Assembly: GCA_021234155.1 (NCBI GenBank)
Contig: JAJEKV010000005.1
Coordinates: forward strand, 27,366,689 to 27,430,688
Length of the DNA stretch: 64,000 nt
From: Isoetes taiwanensis
Taxonomy: Eukaryota > Streptophyta > Lycopodiopsida > Isoetales > Isoetaceae
Reading direction: 5' to 3'
The notes beneath the pieces are model-generated. The model saw only the letters and a list, made by a program, of their open reading frames with translations. It searched no databases and was not told where the DNA came from. The position numbers were made by a program, and so were the translations under genes. Positions 43,814 through 57,398 of the stretch are shown here, piece by piece (the first letter of the stretch is position 1; each line of letters begins with the position of its first letter).

Positions 43814-45929
43814 TGTGGCGCTCCCTGAATATATATGGCGCTCCGGACGTATACATACAGGGACTTCCCCCTCCCATGGCAATCAGCTCACTATGAGCAG
43901 GGCCCTCCGTCTAACTCGGACCATCCGTAGAGAGATGCCCGGGTGAAGGACACGGAGGTGTCATTTGGCCCACGCCTTCAATGGGACTCCTAAGTTCCGG
44001 AAGCGTGAATACATGTTAGCACATAGCATAAATCATATATAAATAACCACCACGAAGGGTGGCACATCCATCCAAGTACTAACGGCAAAGAATATGCATC
44101 TAATCCTAAGGAAAACACCCCAAACCCCAGGTTCTACCCCAGTTCAGACTCCTGTGAGGATGGACTGACGGCTCGGTCTCAAGAGATCAACAGACAGAGG
44201 TATAACCTGGCGTTGGCTGGCATAGAACAGTGGCTAGGGTTGTCCACTCCATCCGCCCCTCCTGTGCACACTTTGCAGATAAGCTGAATCAATCTATGGC
44301 GTCATTGTATCCTTCCGGAGACGCAATCCCCAGGTATCACCCTTAGGGACTACTCCCGGGTTACATCTCCCCGTGTTCCGACGAGGCAGGTCAGGGAAGC
44401 GTCACTTTCCAGAGTAGCAGTGATTTCATGGGCGAGCTAGAGAATACGTGCCGCATCAGCGACCCCCGCATCCGTACCCGACTTATTCCCCTAACTTTAT
44501 CATCAAAGTACAGGATGCCCCATACGGGTCACACCTCTGCACCCAGGGAGTGTCAGACCCATACCCGGCCCTCTACGTGACCGACTATCATTAGGAAGTT
44601 TTTGAGATCATAAACGGGCCTTCTAAGAATTGCTGACTAAGCTATATGAACTACCAATCAGAAAACAAAACTTGTAATCCAGTCAGCAAAACAGTTATGA
44701 CTAACTCACTGGATCACATTTTCTAGCATAAGTGTTGATAGAAAAGTCCAAATGAGCTCTTGTTTAGTGCAATAGATAGATCTCATTGAGATCTTTCTAA
44801 TCTTTGGGTGGTTTGCATATCTTTTAGCCCTGTAGGATAGTAAAAAATGATAAAGACCATTTTTTTTGGAGTTTTGACAATCGTAAGTGGTTAAAATATG
44901 TGCAAAGCACCTAAGATGGGAAAGATCTCAACGAGATCTATCTATTGCACTAAACAAAAGCTCATTTGGACTTTTCTATCAACAGTTATGCTAGAAAATG
45001 TGATCCAGTGAGTTAGTTATAACAGTTTTGCTGACTGGACCCGTCAGGCTCTGATTTCTGATTGGTAGTTCATTTATCTTCATTTGGCTTAGTTGACATG
45101 TTTTGAAGGCCCTTTCTTAATCTCAAAAAAACCCTAATGCAGGCCTAGCCCACTGTAGGCGTCTCAGGAGCATTTTATGTTCTTGCAAGACCCCATCCCC
45201 ACTTCACCACTGCATCCCTTCTCTAGTGTTGAGCAATTCCATAGCATCCACGGCCCGGTGGTCTCTTGTGCACAGGCCGCAACTAATGGGAATAATACAT
45301 GGCTCTATCTAGGAGCATACTACAATACATGGGCTCAGAGGTCTCTACCCCCCGTAATACCCCATCTCCGGAGTGCTAACTAAGCAAAGAACTACTAAAC
45401 CATCAACCAAAGCACATACAGAGACTAGAGATGAGAATACTCACCATATCAATCAAGGGTTAGCCTAACAGGTAAACCACCGAGAGAGAACACACCCCAG
45501 AGAGGCGCTATGCTATAAATTAACAAGGTAACCTACTGACTAACCGTCAAATCGGTCTTGGGCCGCTCCGTCTCGACTAACTGAAGGGCGCCTGGCGGCT
45601 GCTTCTCCTCCTCCATCTCCAATTGCTCCTAATTCGAATTGGGGCACAAAAGCCCGAATTTGGGTGTCCAAAATGGAAACCCTGCCTTGCCCAATCGATT
45701 TGGGCCAGGTGGCATGTCATTAATTAACTAATTTGGTATTTTAGCCCTTTTTAATATTAGGATAAGCCCTAAATTTGAATTAGGGTTTTGGGTTAGGTTT
45801 CCACCTTTATAATTTAATTATTAACATAGCTAACCTTAGCTTATGAATAATTAATGTGCCATTAATTATTCATAGTGACGTGTCATGTATTTATACTTAA
45901 ATATGCGTATAAATATGTGGAACGCCACA
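43814..45929 (-). repeat. 3' LTR (minus orientation), carrying a foldback insertion
   Basis: 2116 bp versus 1571 bp for its partner; the excess is explained by the 547-bp foldback element at 44591-45137. Remaining sequence matches the LTR at 52397-53967 almost base for base. Confidence 0.9.
44591..45137. mobile_element. 547-bp foldback/MITE-like element
   Basis: The two halves are inverted copies over nearly their whole length: TTAGG...GAGATC...GGGCCTT at the left, AAGGCCC...GAT..CTC...CCTAA at the right. Inside, GATCACATTTTCTAGCATAA has an inverted partner, as does GAGCTCTTGTTTAGTGCAAT. The partner LTR has an empty site here (ACTATCAGGCC), proving insertion after the LTR element formed. Target duplication is short and unclear (2-3 bp around CA). 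No coding capacity; superfamily not determined. Confidence 0.88.
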
Positions 45930-45945
45930 TTCTCCCCACCTTAAA

Positions 45946-48900
45946 AATGATGCTGACCTCAGCATCAAGACTACTCTTGTTGCAGGGCAACACATCATAC
46001 ATTGGAAGGGAGTCTCCCCTCCTTAAAGAGATAAGCGTGAGATTATAAGTCACACAGACGTTGTCATGTTCAAAGTGATTAAGTTTGAAATGACTTGTAA
46101 TGTGCAATTTTCTGGAATATAAGAGGTAGAGGTATAGATCAGACATGATCATCGCTTAGGACTGTCAAAAGTGAACAGTCAAGGTTTGTGGAAGTCTCAC
46201 TGTTTCATTCGTGGTGACGAGTTCACAGTCTATCTATTTTAGAAATCATTCTTTCTATACATACAGGTAACTGATTATATATTAAAGACAGGTATAGATA
46301 TAAAGAACTTCTATTTGTTGTTATATTATAATACAGAGTTATTAACCTCGCACTGTTTAGTAGAAAGTCATTCTAAATAGTTACCCTTTAATAGAATTAT
46401 ATATTGTACTGTATTTGCCATTTTGACCTATATACTTTAATATTAATTACAGACAGACGTTCTTCATTTATTATTCATAACCTTGTTATAACATTATCTA
46501 AGTCTCGTTATTCCCTTAGGAGTTTGTGTAAGACATACATAATTATATCCTTCTATTATATTTGACTATGTGTTTAAATAGCTTTCCCCTTTTGAGTATC
46601 TTTAATGTTTCCACACTCACACTCTCGATCCATCATTTACACTTAGCTGTAAGTGATAGCCAGACCCTGATATGCGAGGGTTAAAGGCCCTTAGAAAGTG
46701 AGACTACATTGTTGATTTAAATGTTGGTTTAATTTCAAATAAAGTTCTAAGGTGTAAAACTCCAATTGCTATATTGTTGGCTTTAAGTAACCATGGGTAA
46801 AACCTTTGTGGCACTAAATCTAAAATCATGGATCGAAGGCTTGTATCTAATAATGCTGCAAAATAGAATAATAGATGATTCCTTAGGTTAATTGGCCAAC
46901 GGAATTTCGAGGCGAACTAATATTAAAACGAGCTTTACCTGACATAAGCACACATATTAATTCCTTAGTTATATCTATACGTTTATTAGATATCTAGACA
47001 TTCGTACATTGACATGGCACAGGTACGACGGAAGCATAGAAAGCATGCCCGGTGCTTCTTGAGGCCATTATATAATGGTGGTTAAGCAGGTCCTGGGCTC
47101 TTACTTGAAGTAGAAGTGGTGAATGATGGGAATAAGGAGTGGTAAGGTATCCTTATTTTGGATGGATACTGGAGAAAATTGATATGACGATGGTTATTAT
47201 GCGATTGAAACACTGGACCTAATAATTACGAGGATGAATTTACCATGCGGCATATATGTTGCCATTCAACGTAGAAGGAGACTGGATATAGCACTATATC
47301 TGATGGAGAAGTGGTTTATGATTATCTACCATAGACCACGTTAAAGAGGTACTATAGTAAGGTGGAAAACTGGATTATAAATACCCAGCTCATGAAAGGG
47401 AGATCACTTTAGAAGTGTAGGTTTCGACAATGATGGTGAAGGTATAGAATGTCGACCTACTTGAGTTGAGGTATGAGAATAATGTCGTATGAGGATGTTG
47501 ATCCATAAACTATGGATTATAAAATTACACATACATTGTGTTTGGTAAAGAGATTGATGTTCATGAGGCGTGAAATAAAGACGCAAGATTATAGACGGCT
47601 AAGAAGACCACACGTGGATATGCTTAATGACGTTGGTGAAATGCATGACCATTATGCATGGTATAAATTAAGGAAATGGACACATGTTATGTCTGCTGGA
47701 AGCATCGAGATGCCATATAACAGACTGGAGAATAGTGTGGAACGTAGTTTCTACATAAGGTCAAGAGAAGACGACAATTGGCAGGAACAGGCGCAACCAT
47801 CGAAAAGCTGCAAGGTATGTTGGATCTTTCGTGAAGCCAGACTATGAAGGAAAGTTGACCTTCAACTAATGATACATTAGGAAGGTAAGTAATGTACCCA
47901 CACGACAAGTGGGAGACAAGAGGTGCTTGAAAGTTGTTGTAAACAACGTTTCAAATATAGAGAGTTTGGAATGACACGTTGAATGTACCAAAGTCTGGAG
48001 CTTGAGGACGAAGGCAAAGTAAGGTTAGTGGTGTCGAAACCACAACATGTGTACGGTACTAGATAACCAAGTTGGGGAATTAAGTTGGCCGCAAGTCTGA
48101 ATATAGCTAGATGCGTATGTTAACAAGTTACATAGGAGTCTAGACTTAGGGTTGGTGCACACATGTTACTATATCATATAATAACAACGTAGCGGTCTTG
48201 GGTGTAGGGAGGATTTAGTAGTATCAAATACTATAGTGGTGATCATATCGAGGATGTCAATTGTGATATTCAGATGTATATCATATTAAAAGATAGTAGA
48301 ATATTCGTACAAGGCGAGGGAAATATTACTTGACAAGGTTTAAAGAATGAGCATAATGATATGCTTATATACGAAGATAGATAGATATTCTATATACGAA
48401 GATATTGGGTTAGGTATGCTTTACCAGACATAAGCATTCAAGTTATCCCAATGGTTGGAGTTGACTATCTTAGATACGTCGTACTAAGGAAGATGAGAAA
48501 AGTTTAAATTAGTGAGAATAGCTAGAGTAAGTCTAGCATATACGGTGATGTTACATTCAAAAACATCCCGAGGATGGTTGGAACGGTGTTGGAATAAACG
48601 ATGATGAGAGCTTAGCCACTCAAAGGTTCTAGATACCAATGAATTACTTAATTGTTATAAGCTGAGAGCATTGGTTTTGGGAATGAAAAGATGTATAAAA
48701 ATATCGCGTCCCCCTGAAAAGAAGGAGTACGATGACTGGGGATTATACTTTTAGGGGTAACCGAGAAGAGGCAATACATAGGAACTCTAAGTCCCGATAA
48801 AAAAAATCAAGACGAGGTGTATAGATTACAAGGAGTGAGATTATATAGACCAGTAGTCCATATATCCTAAGAGTTACCCTACTCGCGGGGAACAATTATA

Positions 48901-51900
48901 GGTACTGAAGTAGAAGGTGGAGGATCCGTTGCCTTGAGGCATAGACCCGTTAGAGATTATGAGTTTGAAACGCTTAAGAGGGTAAGGAATTGGATAACCA
49001 TATGGCGGTTACTAACGAAGATTGAAGCATTGGGTTTTCCTATTAGAAGACCAGGAGGTTTTAGTGCCTCGACTTCATTATGAGGGAGCCAAAGACGACA
49101 GCATTTGAAGCTGATCAAAAGCTGAAGTCCACATGATAACTTAAGAAAAATAGGTTAATTGTAACTAAATATGGAGGACACAAAGGATCCTTAGTGAAAG
49201 AAGCCTTTAGAAAAGCTCTGCACGTGAGGTAATAGCCTTCGAAATTATGGCATAATCCCGTGGGGGAAACCATAGGTTATGTACGGGGTTAAAGTACCGT
49301 CAGGCACTAAAGGAATGGTTGAAATAAGTAGAGACCCTATTAAATTATAGGCAGCATATACAAGTCCAACATAAAGTCGGCCCCTGTCCATTTGGGAAAT
49401 AGGTGGCAAAGCCACACCATAAAGGTACATAGGCAATGGGTTTGTTTGGAAGAACTACCACGGTTATAGTTTAGCTAAGTTAGAGCAGAGCTCTAGCATT
49501 GTGGGATGTGGAGATATATTTATTATGTACATACCATGTACACATACGATAAACATCTTAGGGAGGTAATCTAGGTGGCGACACAAGGAGAGAAAAACGA
49601 GCGTATCCTAAAGTTACTGATGAAGGGTCTGGAGATACGTCCGAAATGTGCAAAGGACCATCAATCCATTGCATGCTAGGGTATGATGTGGTAGTTGGCA
49701 CTTGAAATAAATGTCAACGGCCAATAGAATAAAGCTTAAGATAGTGGGGTTGAGTAGTACAATAGTACAATTCCAGGATAAGTAGCGAATAGCAGTTACT
49801 TGCTAAATGTTCGAATGTGTCTTGCATAGACACCTAAGACTAGCTTTCCCATATGATCCATACCTGGATCATGCAGAGATGACGCCATGGGTTACATGGG
49901 GGTGCAAGTTAACATATACAGGACTCGAACATTGATACAAGCCCGGGTTATATCAAACGTATTGTAGAAAGGCTAACAAAAGACAAGGCAAGCACCTTGA
50001 TGACTCCAGGTAACTTACAAAGGCTCACCCGCTCTTAGGCCATGACTATGGCTTAAATGAGGATGCCAAGTTATTTGGAATGCCAGAACATCATTATAGC
50101 ATCATGACAGAGAAATGTAATGACTAACATTTCCAGGATGTAGGACAATGTTGAATCATAACCCCCAATGATAGGTGGGTTGACAACAGAAGGAGCATAT
50201 AATAGCGGCTTAGAAGCTACAAGACGGTTAACGGATATGTAAAGGAGTAATTGGATTGGTGACTCTACTGAATAAAGGTGACAACAAAAGGGTGAATTGG
50301 ATACGTTGTGCTAGGCATAAAGGCCGGACGACTGAAAATCGGCCATAGACGTAGAAACCGTATTGAGGAAGGGGAGGACCTATATAGGAAGGTTATTACC
50401 TTCACGATTGTTGGATGAATGGCATAACTTCAAGGGTGATCTTCCCTATTATGCAAAGGTAGATTTCTGGCTTGAGAGGCAGCAAGAGCTGAAAAGCTTA
50501 TGTAAAGATTTGGTGCATGGCTTAGGGAAGGACTTTCATGTCCTAAGACAAGATGGTGAATTGAATTCACGAAGGACTTTTTTTTATAAATAGATAGATA
50601 AGTAGATAGCATCTATACGTCATGGCACATTAGCAGCGTCCATTGGGATATTGACATAATCCCTTGGAATATGTAAGTTCATTTGCAGACTTAAAGACGT
50701 CTAGGCATTAAAATAATGGTTGGAGACCATCGGAATATACGGAAGGACAACCCCAAAAGAGGGTAGACCGCTGTCACTCTGAGAGGCGTGTAGCGCAGAT
50801 AATTAATTACAGCTGTATATGCGGTGAAGCTTGGCACAAAAGAATACTGAAGTTTGTACCCGGGATTGATGGGAATAAGGGGTGACATTGTTGTGGGGGT
50901 TCTAACACAAGCGTTCACTACGCATTACAGAGTTTGTATCGTGGTCTGGGAAAATGGTCCACAAAAAGAACACGACCATTGAGAAGAAGTAGTGAAGGGT
51001 GGGATTAAAGCTACCCATGGTTTAGAGGGGTGCTGCATGGTAGTCCCTAGTTGGTTGGGCGAAAAAAGATCCTTTCTCTGGGAATTGAGTTGAGTCAAGG
51101 TTTAGACAGTAGAGAGGGACAACGTTAATTATAATTATGTCTATAACATATTACGTATATAACGTCGAATAAGGTCTAAGATAAAGCATATGAATGTAGT
51201 ATAGATTGAATGATGGCAAGGCCCGAAGAAATTGTGTTATCAAGGCATCTACCAAAGGAAAAAAAATAATTAAAGTTATAAGTCGAGGAACGTCGATAAC
51301 TGGGCATTATTACCGTCGCCTAAAAAATATCCAAGGATATAACACATGCTGCTATTCTAGAGAGTTGCCCTGCCGTTGTTAATTAAATTCCGGAATTAGT
51401 CGCACCAAGTGAGTTGATGTTATCATAACAAGTTGGCCGGACTTGCTAGATTACATCGTGTCATTTGGTCGGTTTATTCCTAGGGGATACTAGCTTTACA
51501 TATGGTTAACAGTTATCCGGTTGTCTATGGCAGAGAGAGGTCGACTCCCGTGGCTATGGCAAGACTGCTTACTCCGGCGGCTATGGCGAGAGAGCTTGCT
51601 CCGGTGGAGTTGTTGCCTCCACAACGTGGGTTTACCAAAGGCACGGCTCTAATTTAAATATGGAGTAGATACAGTATAAATATGGGGGAAAGGGTTATAT
51701 CCCTTCAAGAAAGAAGTTGGCTCATTGGTAAAGGTGTTGGCTTGGGCGCAGAAGGTCAGGGGTTCAATCCCATAATGTACATTTTGCTTAAAAGAACTGC
51801 TAACTGGATAAAACAGAACATTAGATATGTATAACAAATAATTAAAACATATATATCCCTTATAAAGAGAGTTGGCAAAATGGAAAGAGTGTTGGGTTGG

Positions 51901-52381
51901 GTTCAAAACGCGGGCGAAAAAGAAAAAACTTTAAAAAAAAAAAAAAAACGGACGCATATTTTTATACGGCGGACCATATATGCGGCGCTGTTAGCGTTAT
52001 ACGCTAATAACTTTCGAAAAGAAACACCTCATCTGCTAGCAAAGCCCCTTTTGACTTTTTGCCTTGGTGTTGCCATTTCGACCTCAGGAAACGTACCCCC
52101 TAGCGTACTTGGAAGGTGCCCGATCCATTGGAACCATTTTCGCCTTCATCTGAGCTACCTACAAAAAGTTATGGCCCATCTAAACTTGGATCCTCCAGTC
52201 ACAACTTTTTCCTTCCAAAATCGCCCTAAACTTCCTAAAACTCACAATTTATTACATCCACCTAGCACAAAACTAAATCACCGAAAAGTTAGGCAGTCCA
52301 ACTAGCTTAAACTCCCACTCAACTACCGAACTAACGGGTTAAAGATTTGGTCAGTGCTATGATTCCGGTCAACCAAAATCA
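45946..52381 (-). other. Non-coding interior of the LTR element
   Basis: A/T-rich with no frame resembling retroviral-type proteins on either strand. At 51710-51780 is a tRNA-like segment (GTTGGCTCATTGGTAAAGG, then GGGGTTCAATCCC) and a decayed second copy near 51870-51900. A short GGCTATGGC-based repeat lies at 51525-51605. Confidence 0.6.
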
Positions 52382-52396
52382 TGGCTCTGATACCAC

Positions 52397-53967
52397 TGTG
52401 ACGCTCCCTGAATATATACGGTGCTCCGGACGTATACATACAGGGACTTCCCCCTCCCATGGCAATCAGCTCACCATGAGCAGGGCCCTCCGTCTAACTC
52501 GGACCATCCGTAGAGAGATGCCCGGGTGAAGGACACGGAGGTGTCATTCGGCCCACGCCTTCAATGGGACTCCTAAGTTGTGGAAGCGTGAATACATGTT
52601 AGCACACAGCATAAATCATATATAAATAACCACCACGAAGGGTGGCACATCCATCCAAGTACTAACGGCAAAGAATATGCATCTAATCCTAAGGAAAACA
52701 CCCCAAACCCCAGGTTCTACCCCGTAGACTCCTGTGAGGATGGACTGACGGCTCGGTCTCAAGAGATCAACAGACAGAGGTATAACCTGGCGTTGGCTGG
52801 CATGGAACAGTGGCTAGGGTTGTCCACTCCATCCGCCCCTCTTGTGCACACTTTGCAGATAAGCTGAATCAATCTATGGCGTCATTGTATCCTTCCGGAG
52901 ACGCAATCCCCAGGTATCACCCTTAGGAACTACTCCCGGGTTACATCTCCCCGTGTTCCGACGAGGCAGGTCAGGGAAGCGTCCCTTTCCAGAGTAGCAG
53001 TGATTCCATGGGCGAGCTAGAGAATACGTGCCGCATCAGCGACCCCCGCATCCGTACCCGACTTACTCCCCTAACTTTATCATCAAAGTACAGGATGCCC
53101 CATACGGGTCACACCTCTGCACCCAGGGAGTGTCAGACCCATACCCGGCCCTCTACGTGACCGACTATCAGGCCTAGCCCACTGTAGGAGTCTCAGACGC
53201 CTTTTATGTTCGTGCAAGACCCCACCCCCACTTCACCACTGCGTCCCTTCTCTGGTGCTGAGCAATTCCATAGCATCCACGGCTCGGTGGTCTCTTGTGC
53301 ACAGGCCGCAACTAATGGGAATAATACATGGCTCTATCTAGGAGCATACTACAATACATGGGCTCAGAGGTCTCTACCCCCCGTAATCCCCCATCTCCGG
53401 AGTGCTAACTAAGCAAAGAACTACTAAACCATCAACCAAAGCACATACAGAGACTAGAGATGAGAATACTCACCATATCAATCAAGGGTTAGCCTAGCAG
53501 GTAAACCACAGAGAAAACAAAGAGAGAACACACCCTAGAGAGGCGCTATGCTATAAATTAACAAGGTAACCTACTGACTAACCGTCAAATCGGTCTTGGG
53601 CCGCTCCGTCTCGACTAACTGAAGGGCGCCTGGCGGCTGCTTCTCCTCCTCCATCTCCAATTGCTCCTAATTCGAATTAGGGCACAAAAGCCCTAATTTG
53701 GGTGTCCAAAATGGAAACCCTGCCTTGCCCAATCGATTTGGGCCAGGTGGCATGTCATTAATTAACTAATTTGGTATTTTAGCCCTTTTTAATATTAGGA
53801 TAAGCCCTAAATTCGAATTAGGATTTTGGGTTAGGTTTCCACCTTTATAATTTATTTATTAACATAGCTAACCTTAGCTTATGAATAATTAATGTGCCAT
53901 TAATTATTCATAGTGACGTGTCACGTATTTATACTTAAATATGCATATAAATATGTGGAACGTCACA
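52397..53967 (-). repeat. 5' LTR (minus orientation), empty-site copy
   Basis: 1571 bp, starting TGTGACGCTCC and ending GGAACGTCACA on the plus strand. Directly flanked by primer site (left) and by target duplication ACGTG (right). Confidence 0.92.
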
Positions 53968-53972
53968 ACGTG

Positions 53973-56380
53973 CGTCAGAGCATCTGCATCCCAGAGCTTG
54001 CGAAGAAAAGTAGCATCTAGGTACAGCTTAAGTGTCTTGTGATCCTTCTTTGCCCCTACCTGTACGCATCTGTTTGCATGTACACTCCAACGTGAGAACC
54101 ACTGAGCTTGCTTGTCCTTCAACAGGCTTTGAGGCGTTGGGGACCCATCGCTACAGCCAAAGCAAGGTTGGGCAAACGCGTATCATTTATCGCGACCACT
54201 TTCTGAAAGTAAATAATATGGCACTCCAATGCAGCCCGTTGAAGGGGTAAAAAACATATCTCCTGGAGTAGGATCTGGTATGGAACTGTGGACTTTACCC
54301 CAAGGGCCTATGCCAAGAAGGCTTTCTGCACCTGCTCGAGGTCATTCCAGGTGTTGAGGGATATCACCGGACCCCACATTTCTGCCCCATACAAGAGGAC
54401 CGACTCGATCAAGGCCCTAAATAAGTGTGACTGGTGGCCCCAGGCATACAACTCTGCCTTGTGGCTGTTGTTCTACATGGCATATAGTGCTTTCCAACCT
54501 GCCTTGACCTGCAACCTGATGGCAGCATCCCAGTGGGAGCAGAGAACTCAATCCCCAAGTACTTGTAGGTCGAAGCCACCTCTACATCTTGTCCTAGGTA
54601 AGTGAATGAGGGAAGCCTTGGCTGACGGGATTATGAAACTAGCAGCACCCTAGTTTTGGTCAAGTTAACTCGCATGTCAGTTAATCGGCAAAAAGTGTCA
54701 AGAGCATCCAGGTGACGTTGCATGTCCTCTGGAGTATAGGCCAGGAGGTTGACATCGTCAACATATATGAGTTGCTGGATTGTGTGATGCATGATATGGG
54801 TGCCCGCACCTCTGTGCTCGGAGAGCAAATCTTCCAGCTGTTCAATGTATAGGCCAAAGAGTGTGGGGAACGTACTCCAATACTACTGATTACCGGTTGT
54901 CTAATAATGTGATACGGCCTGAGCATGCCTCGTATAGCCTGTATATTGCATTCTGCAAGTAAAAGGGGGTCCCCAGCTGCCGCAATCTATCCCATAACTT
55001 GCCCCGGGGCACTGTGTCAAAAGCTTTTGCGAAATCCACGAAACAACAGTAGAGCTTCTGTCGGCGATTCCTGCTATCTTCGAGTGAAGATATGATCAAT
55101 GATGGAATGCCTGGGCTGAAAGCCTACTTGTGTGAGAGCTCGCACATCTGCCTCCTCTGCCCATATTGTCAGCCGCTGCTCAAGGATGCCAACCAACAAT
55201 TTTGCAAAGAGAATAGTGTGATAGTTGGCTGGGCATTGAGGATCCCCTGCCTTGTATATGGGCATATCTCTACTAGTGGTCCACTGTGGAGGGAAGCCTT
55301 CTTGCAGTGCTTTATTGAATAATGCCGTGAGGACAGACACTAGTGGAGGCCCAGCCCATTTTAGAAGTTCCGCCTGCATGCCATCTAAATTTGTTGCCTT
55401 CCCATTAGCTAGGCGTCGCAAGCCCAGACGATATCCCCCTCTGTGATGATCAGAGCCATGTCCATCTGTGGATGGACTGGGGCCCGGCCCCCGAGCGGGT
55501 CGTAAAGCTATTGCAAGTACTGTACCCATTGCTCCGAGGTGATATTCCCCGTGAGCCTTGCTCAATACCTTTCTCCAGAATGTCTTGAGATGCCAGTCCA
55601 AGAGATGAAACATCTGTTGCTGATGCTCTGCGAGGTACGTGGCTTTCTTATTCTTGAGGAAGGAGCGGTATTGTCTGATAGCCTGTGGGCAGGAGGTGGG
55701 ATCAGTGACTTGCCGGAGTTCGCGTTTGAGCTCCCCACTCATCATCGAACCATCTGTTGCGGGGGAAGGTGGTAGCATCGGAGGTTCTCCGTGAGTGGCC
55801 TCTCCCAAAACATCTTTCGGCAGCTGTCAGAAGCAGGTGAGTCAGCTGAACAGATTGCTGCTGAAGTGTGGGGAGTTGCAGTAGTCCCGCCAAATCATGC
55901 TCAAGCATCTGGGCATAGGTCCCTGCACGGTCGTAGTCGGTGTTGAGGCATTGGATGCATGGGGAGCCTGCCAATGTATATGCACGAACAGGGGCTGGTG
56001 GTCTGAGTCCACTTCCTTGTCCTCAGTGTCTGTTCCAATGGAAAAATGGGTAACTAGGTGCAGATCTTGTTCCTCGACCAACATATAATCCACCACACTG
56101 GAGCCGCCCCCTTGGTTCTCCTGTCTGCAAGTGCAGCGGCTGGAAGATGGCCATTGTGCCAACCCGTTACAAATAACCAGGTCAAAGATACTACCCATCA
56201 GCAACAACTGCATGCCATAGCATGAAATAAGGTTGTCATCTGATATCCTTGACCAAGCTACCTCTGTGGGGTTCAACTATAGGACGTCCTCTGCCAGGGG
56301 CTCAAATTTCGTCCCCTGCTCGGCTCCTGCACGTGCATTAAAGTCTCAAAGTAGCATAACCTTGCCCAAACTGTTTGTGC
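53973..56380 (-). mobile_element. LINE 5' part: endonuclease and reverse transcriptase
   Basis: Minus strand, in order: C-terminal half of an APE-type endonuclease (GSSVVDYMLVEEQD and SDHQPLFVHIHW, 56276-55960), a linker, then reverse transcriptase (NGKATNLDGMQAELLKWAG at about 55430; FVDFAKAFDTVPRGKLWDR at about 55040; QLIYVDDVNLLAYTPEDM at about 54770; MRVNLTKTRVLLV), then a poorly conserved region to 53973. The endonuclease N-terminus is missing, so the copy is 5'-truncated, and frameshifts (near 55090 and 54900) and stops make it dead. It continues at 43813-43421 beyond the inserted LTR element. Confidence 0.85.
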
Positions 56381-57398
56381 TGTTGTATGTCATCATATAG
56401 GACCAGCATTTCAAATTTTACAAAAAACATTAACCATTAAACCATTAAACCATAAACATTTAGACCATTAACCAGTAAACCATTAAAATATCGAACCGGC
56501 CAAGCATCAGCTTCTCCACGAGTTCGCGGACATGGCGTATTGGTTAAATCGTACACCACCCACATTAAATATTACTTTATCTCCCGGTTCGAGGGGGCAG
56601 CTGCAAATAACTGCCATTATTTCTGTAGCTTTACCTCGCAAGTCGATCCTAGTTCTCTTGTCCGTTACTCTTCTCCTCAGTCCATCCTCCTCCATGCCGA
56701 TCGAACCGGCCAACACCGGAAATGCAAGAATCAGCCCCTTCTTATGACGAGCACTTAACGCCAAGGTCCTCGCCCCAATCGTCTCTTCCAAAGGCCATTA
56801 AAGCCTCAGTTAATAATTTTTTTTTTGCTACAAAGTACTGTCTCTGTGTTGTTATTTTCATGTCTCTTTCGTGTTCTTATTTCCTTGTTTTTTTTCTAGT
56901 ATTTAGAGGATCTTACCATCCCCTGATACCATTTCCAGACAAACCCTATTTGCGATTTGCAAGTTCCTGTTTAAAGAACGAAGCAGCCATGGAAGAAGCT
57001 TCTTCTTCGAGCAAATCCGGCAGGTACGTTCTTAAACCAATATTGATTTCTTTTCTGTTTAGGTTTACTATTTTTAGCAGGTCAAGTTCAAGAACTCTGT
57101 TTAGATGGGCCATGTTTATTGTTTTTATTTACCCAGATCCTTGAATAAGCAAAAGGAACTGAAAGTGCTGACTGAAAGAAGGAACTGAAAGTGCCTGAAA
57201 GAAGGAACTGAAAGAGACGAAAGAAGAGAAAGATTGCAGAACAAGCATTTTCAATGAAGAACCCATAATGGGTTCATTGGATTGATCTGTAAACATACTA
57301 GGGAAATTAGAATATTGCACTATCAGTCCTAGCTAACCCAGAATACATCATCCCTTGCAGGATTTGATGGCTGCATTTCCCGAGGCAGGCGAGAGGCG
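56381..57398. other. No confident gene; tRNA-like head and a possible first exon
   Basis: At 56530-56605 GGCGTATTGGTTAAATCG followed by CCCGGTTCGAGGGG has A-box and B-box character (possible SINE head). At 56989 an ATG in good context (GCAGCCATGG) opens MEEASSSSKSGR and meets a donor-like CAG|GTACGT at 57023; no continuing exon is found. A CCATTAAACCATTAA repeat is at 56430-56490. Confidence 0.3.

Larger units (their letters stand above)
43814..53967 (-). mobile_element. Complete LTR retroelement without coding capacity (LARD-like), inserted in a LINE
   Basis: Two LTRs (TGTGACG/TGTGGCG ... CGTCACA/CGCCACA) flank about 6.47 kb. A 5-bp target duplication, ACGTG, lies at 43809-43813 and 53968-53972. 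In minus orientation the primer site TGGTATCAGAGCC (tRNA-iMet type) is next to the 5' LTR at 52382-52395, and a polypurine tract (AAGGTGGGGAGAA) is next to the 3' LTR at 45930-45945. The longest interior frames are about 60-140 codons and none resembles gag, protease, RT or integrase. The structural ends are therefore intact while the coding part is absent or unrecognisable, as in large non-autonomous (LARD) elements. The LTRs are nearly identical outside one insertion, so it is fairly young. Confidence 0.85.

Noticed and set aside
47512-47847. Plus-strand 111-codon frame in the LTR-element interior
   Set aside because: No recognisable domain, opposite strand to the element, no support as a gene.
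51710-51780. Functional tRNA gene
   Set aside because: A- and B-box-like blocks are present but I could not pair an acceptor stem or a clean anticodon arm.
51880-52305. Plus-strand 141-codon frame near the primer site as gag
   Set aside because: Wrong strand relative to the LTR element and no gag or zinc-knuckle motif.
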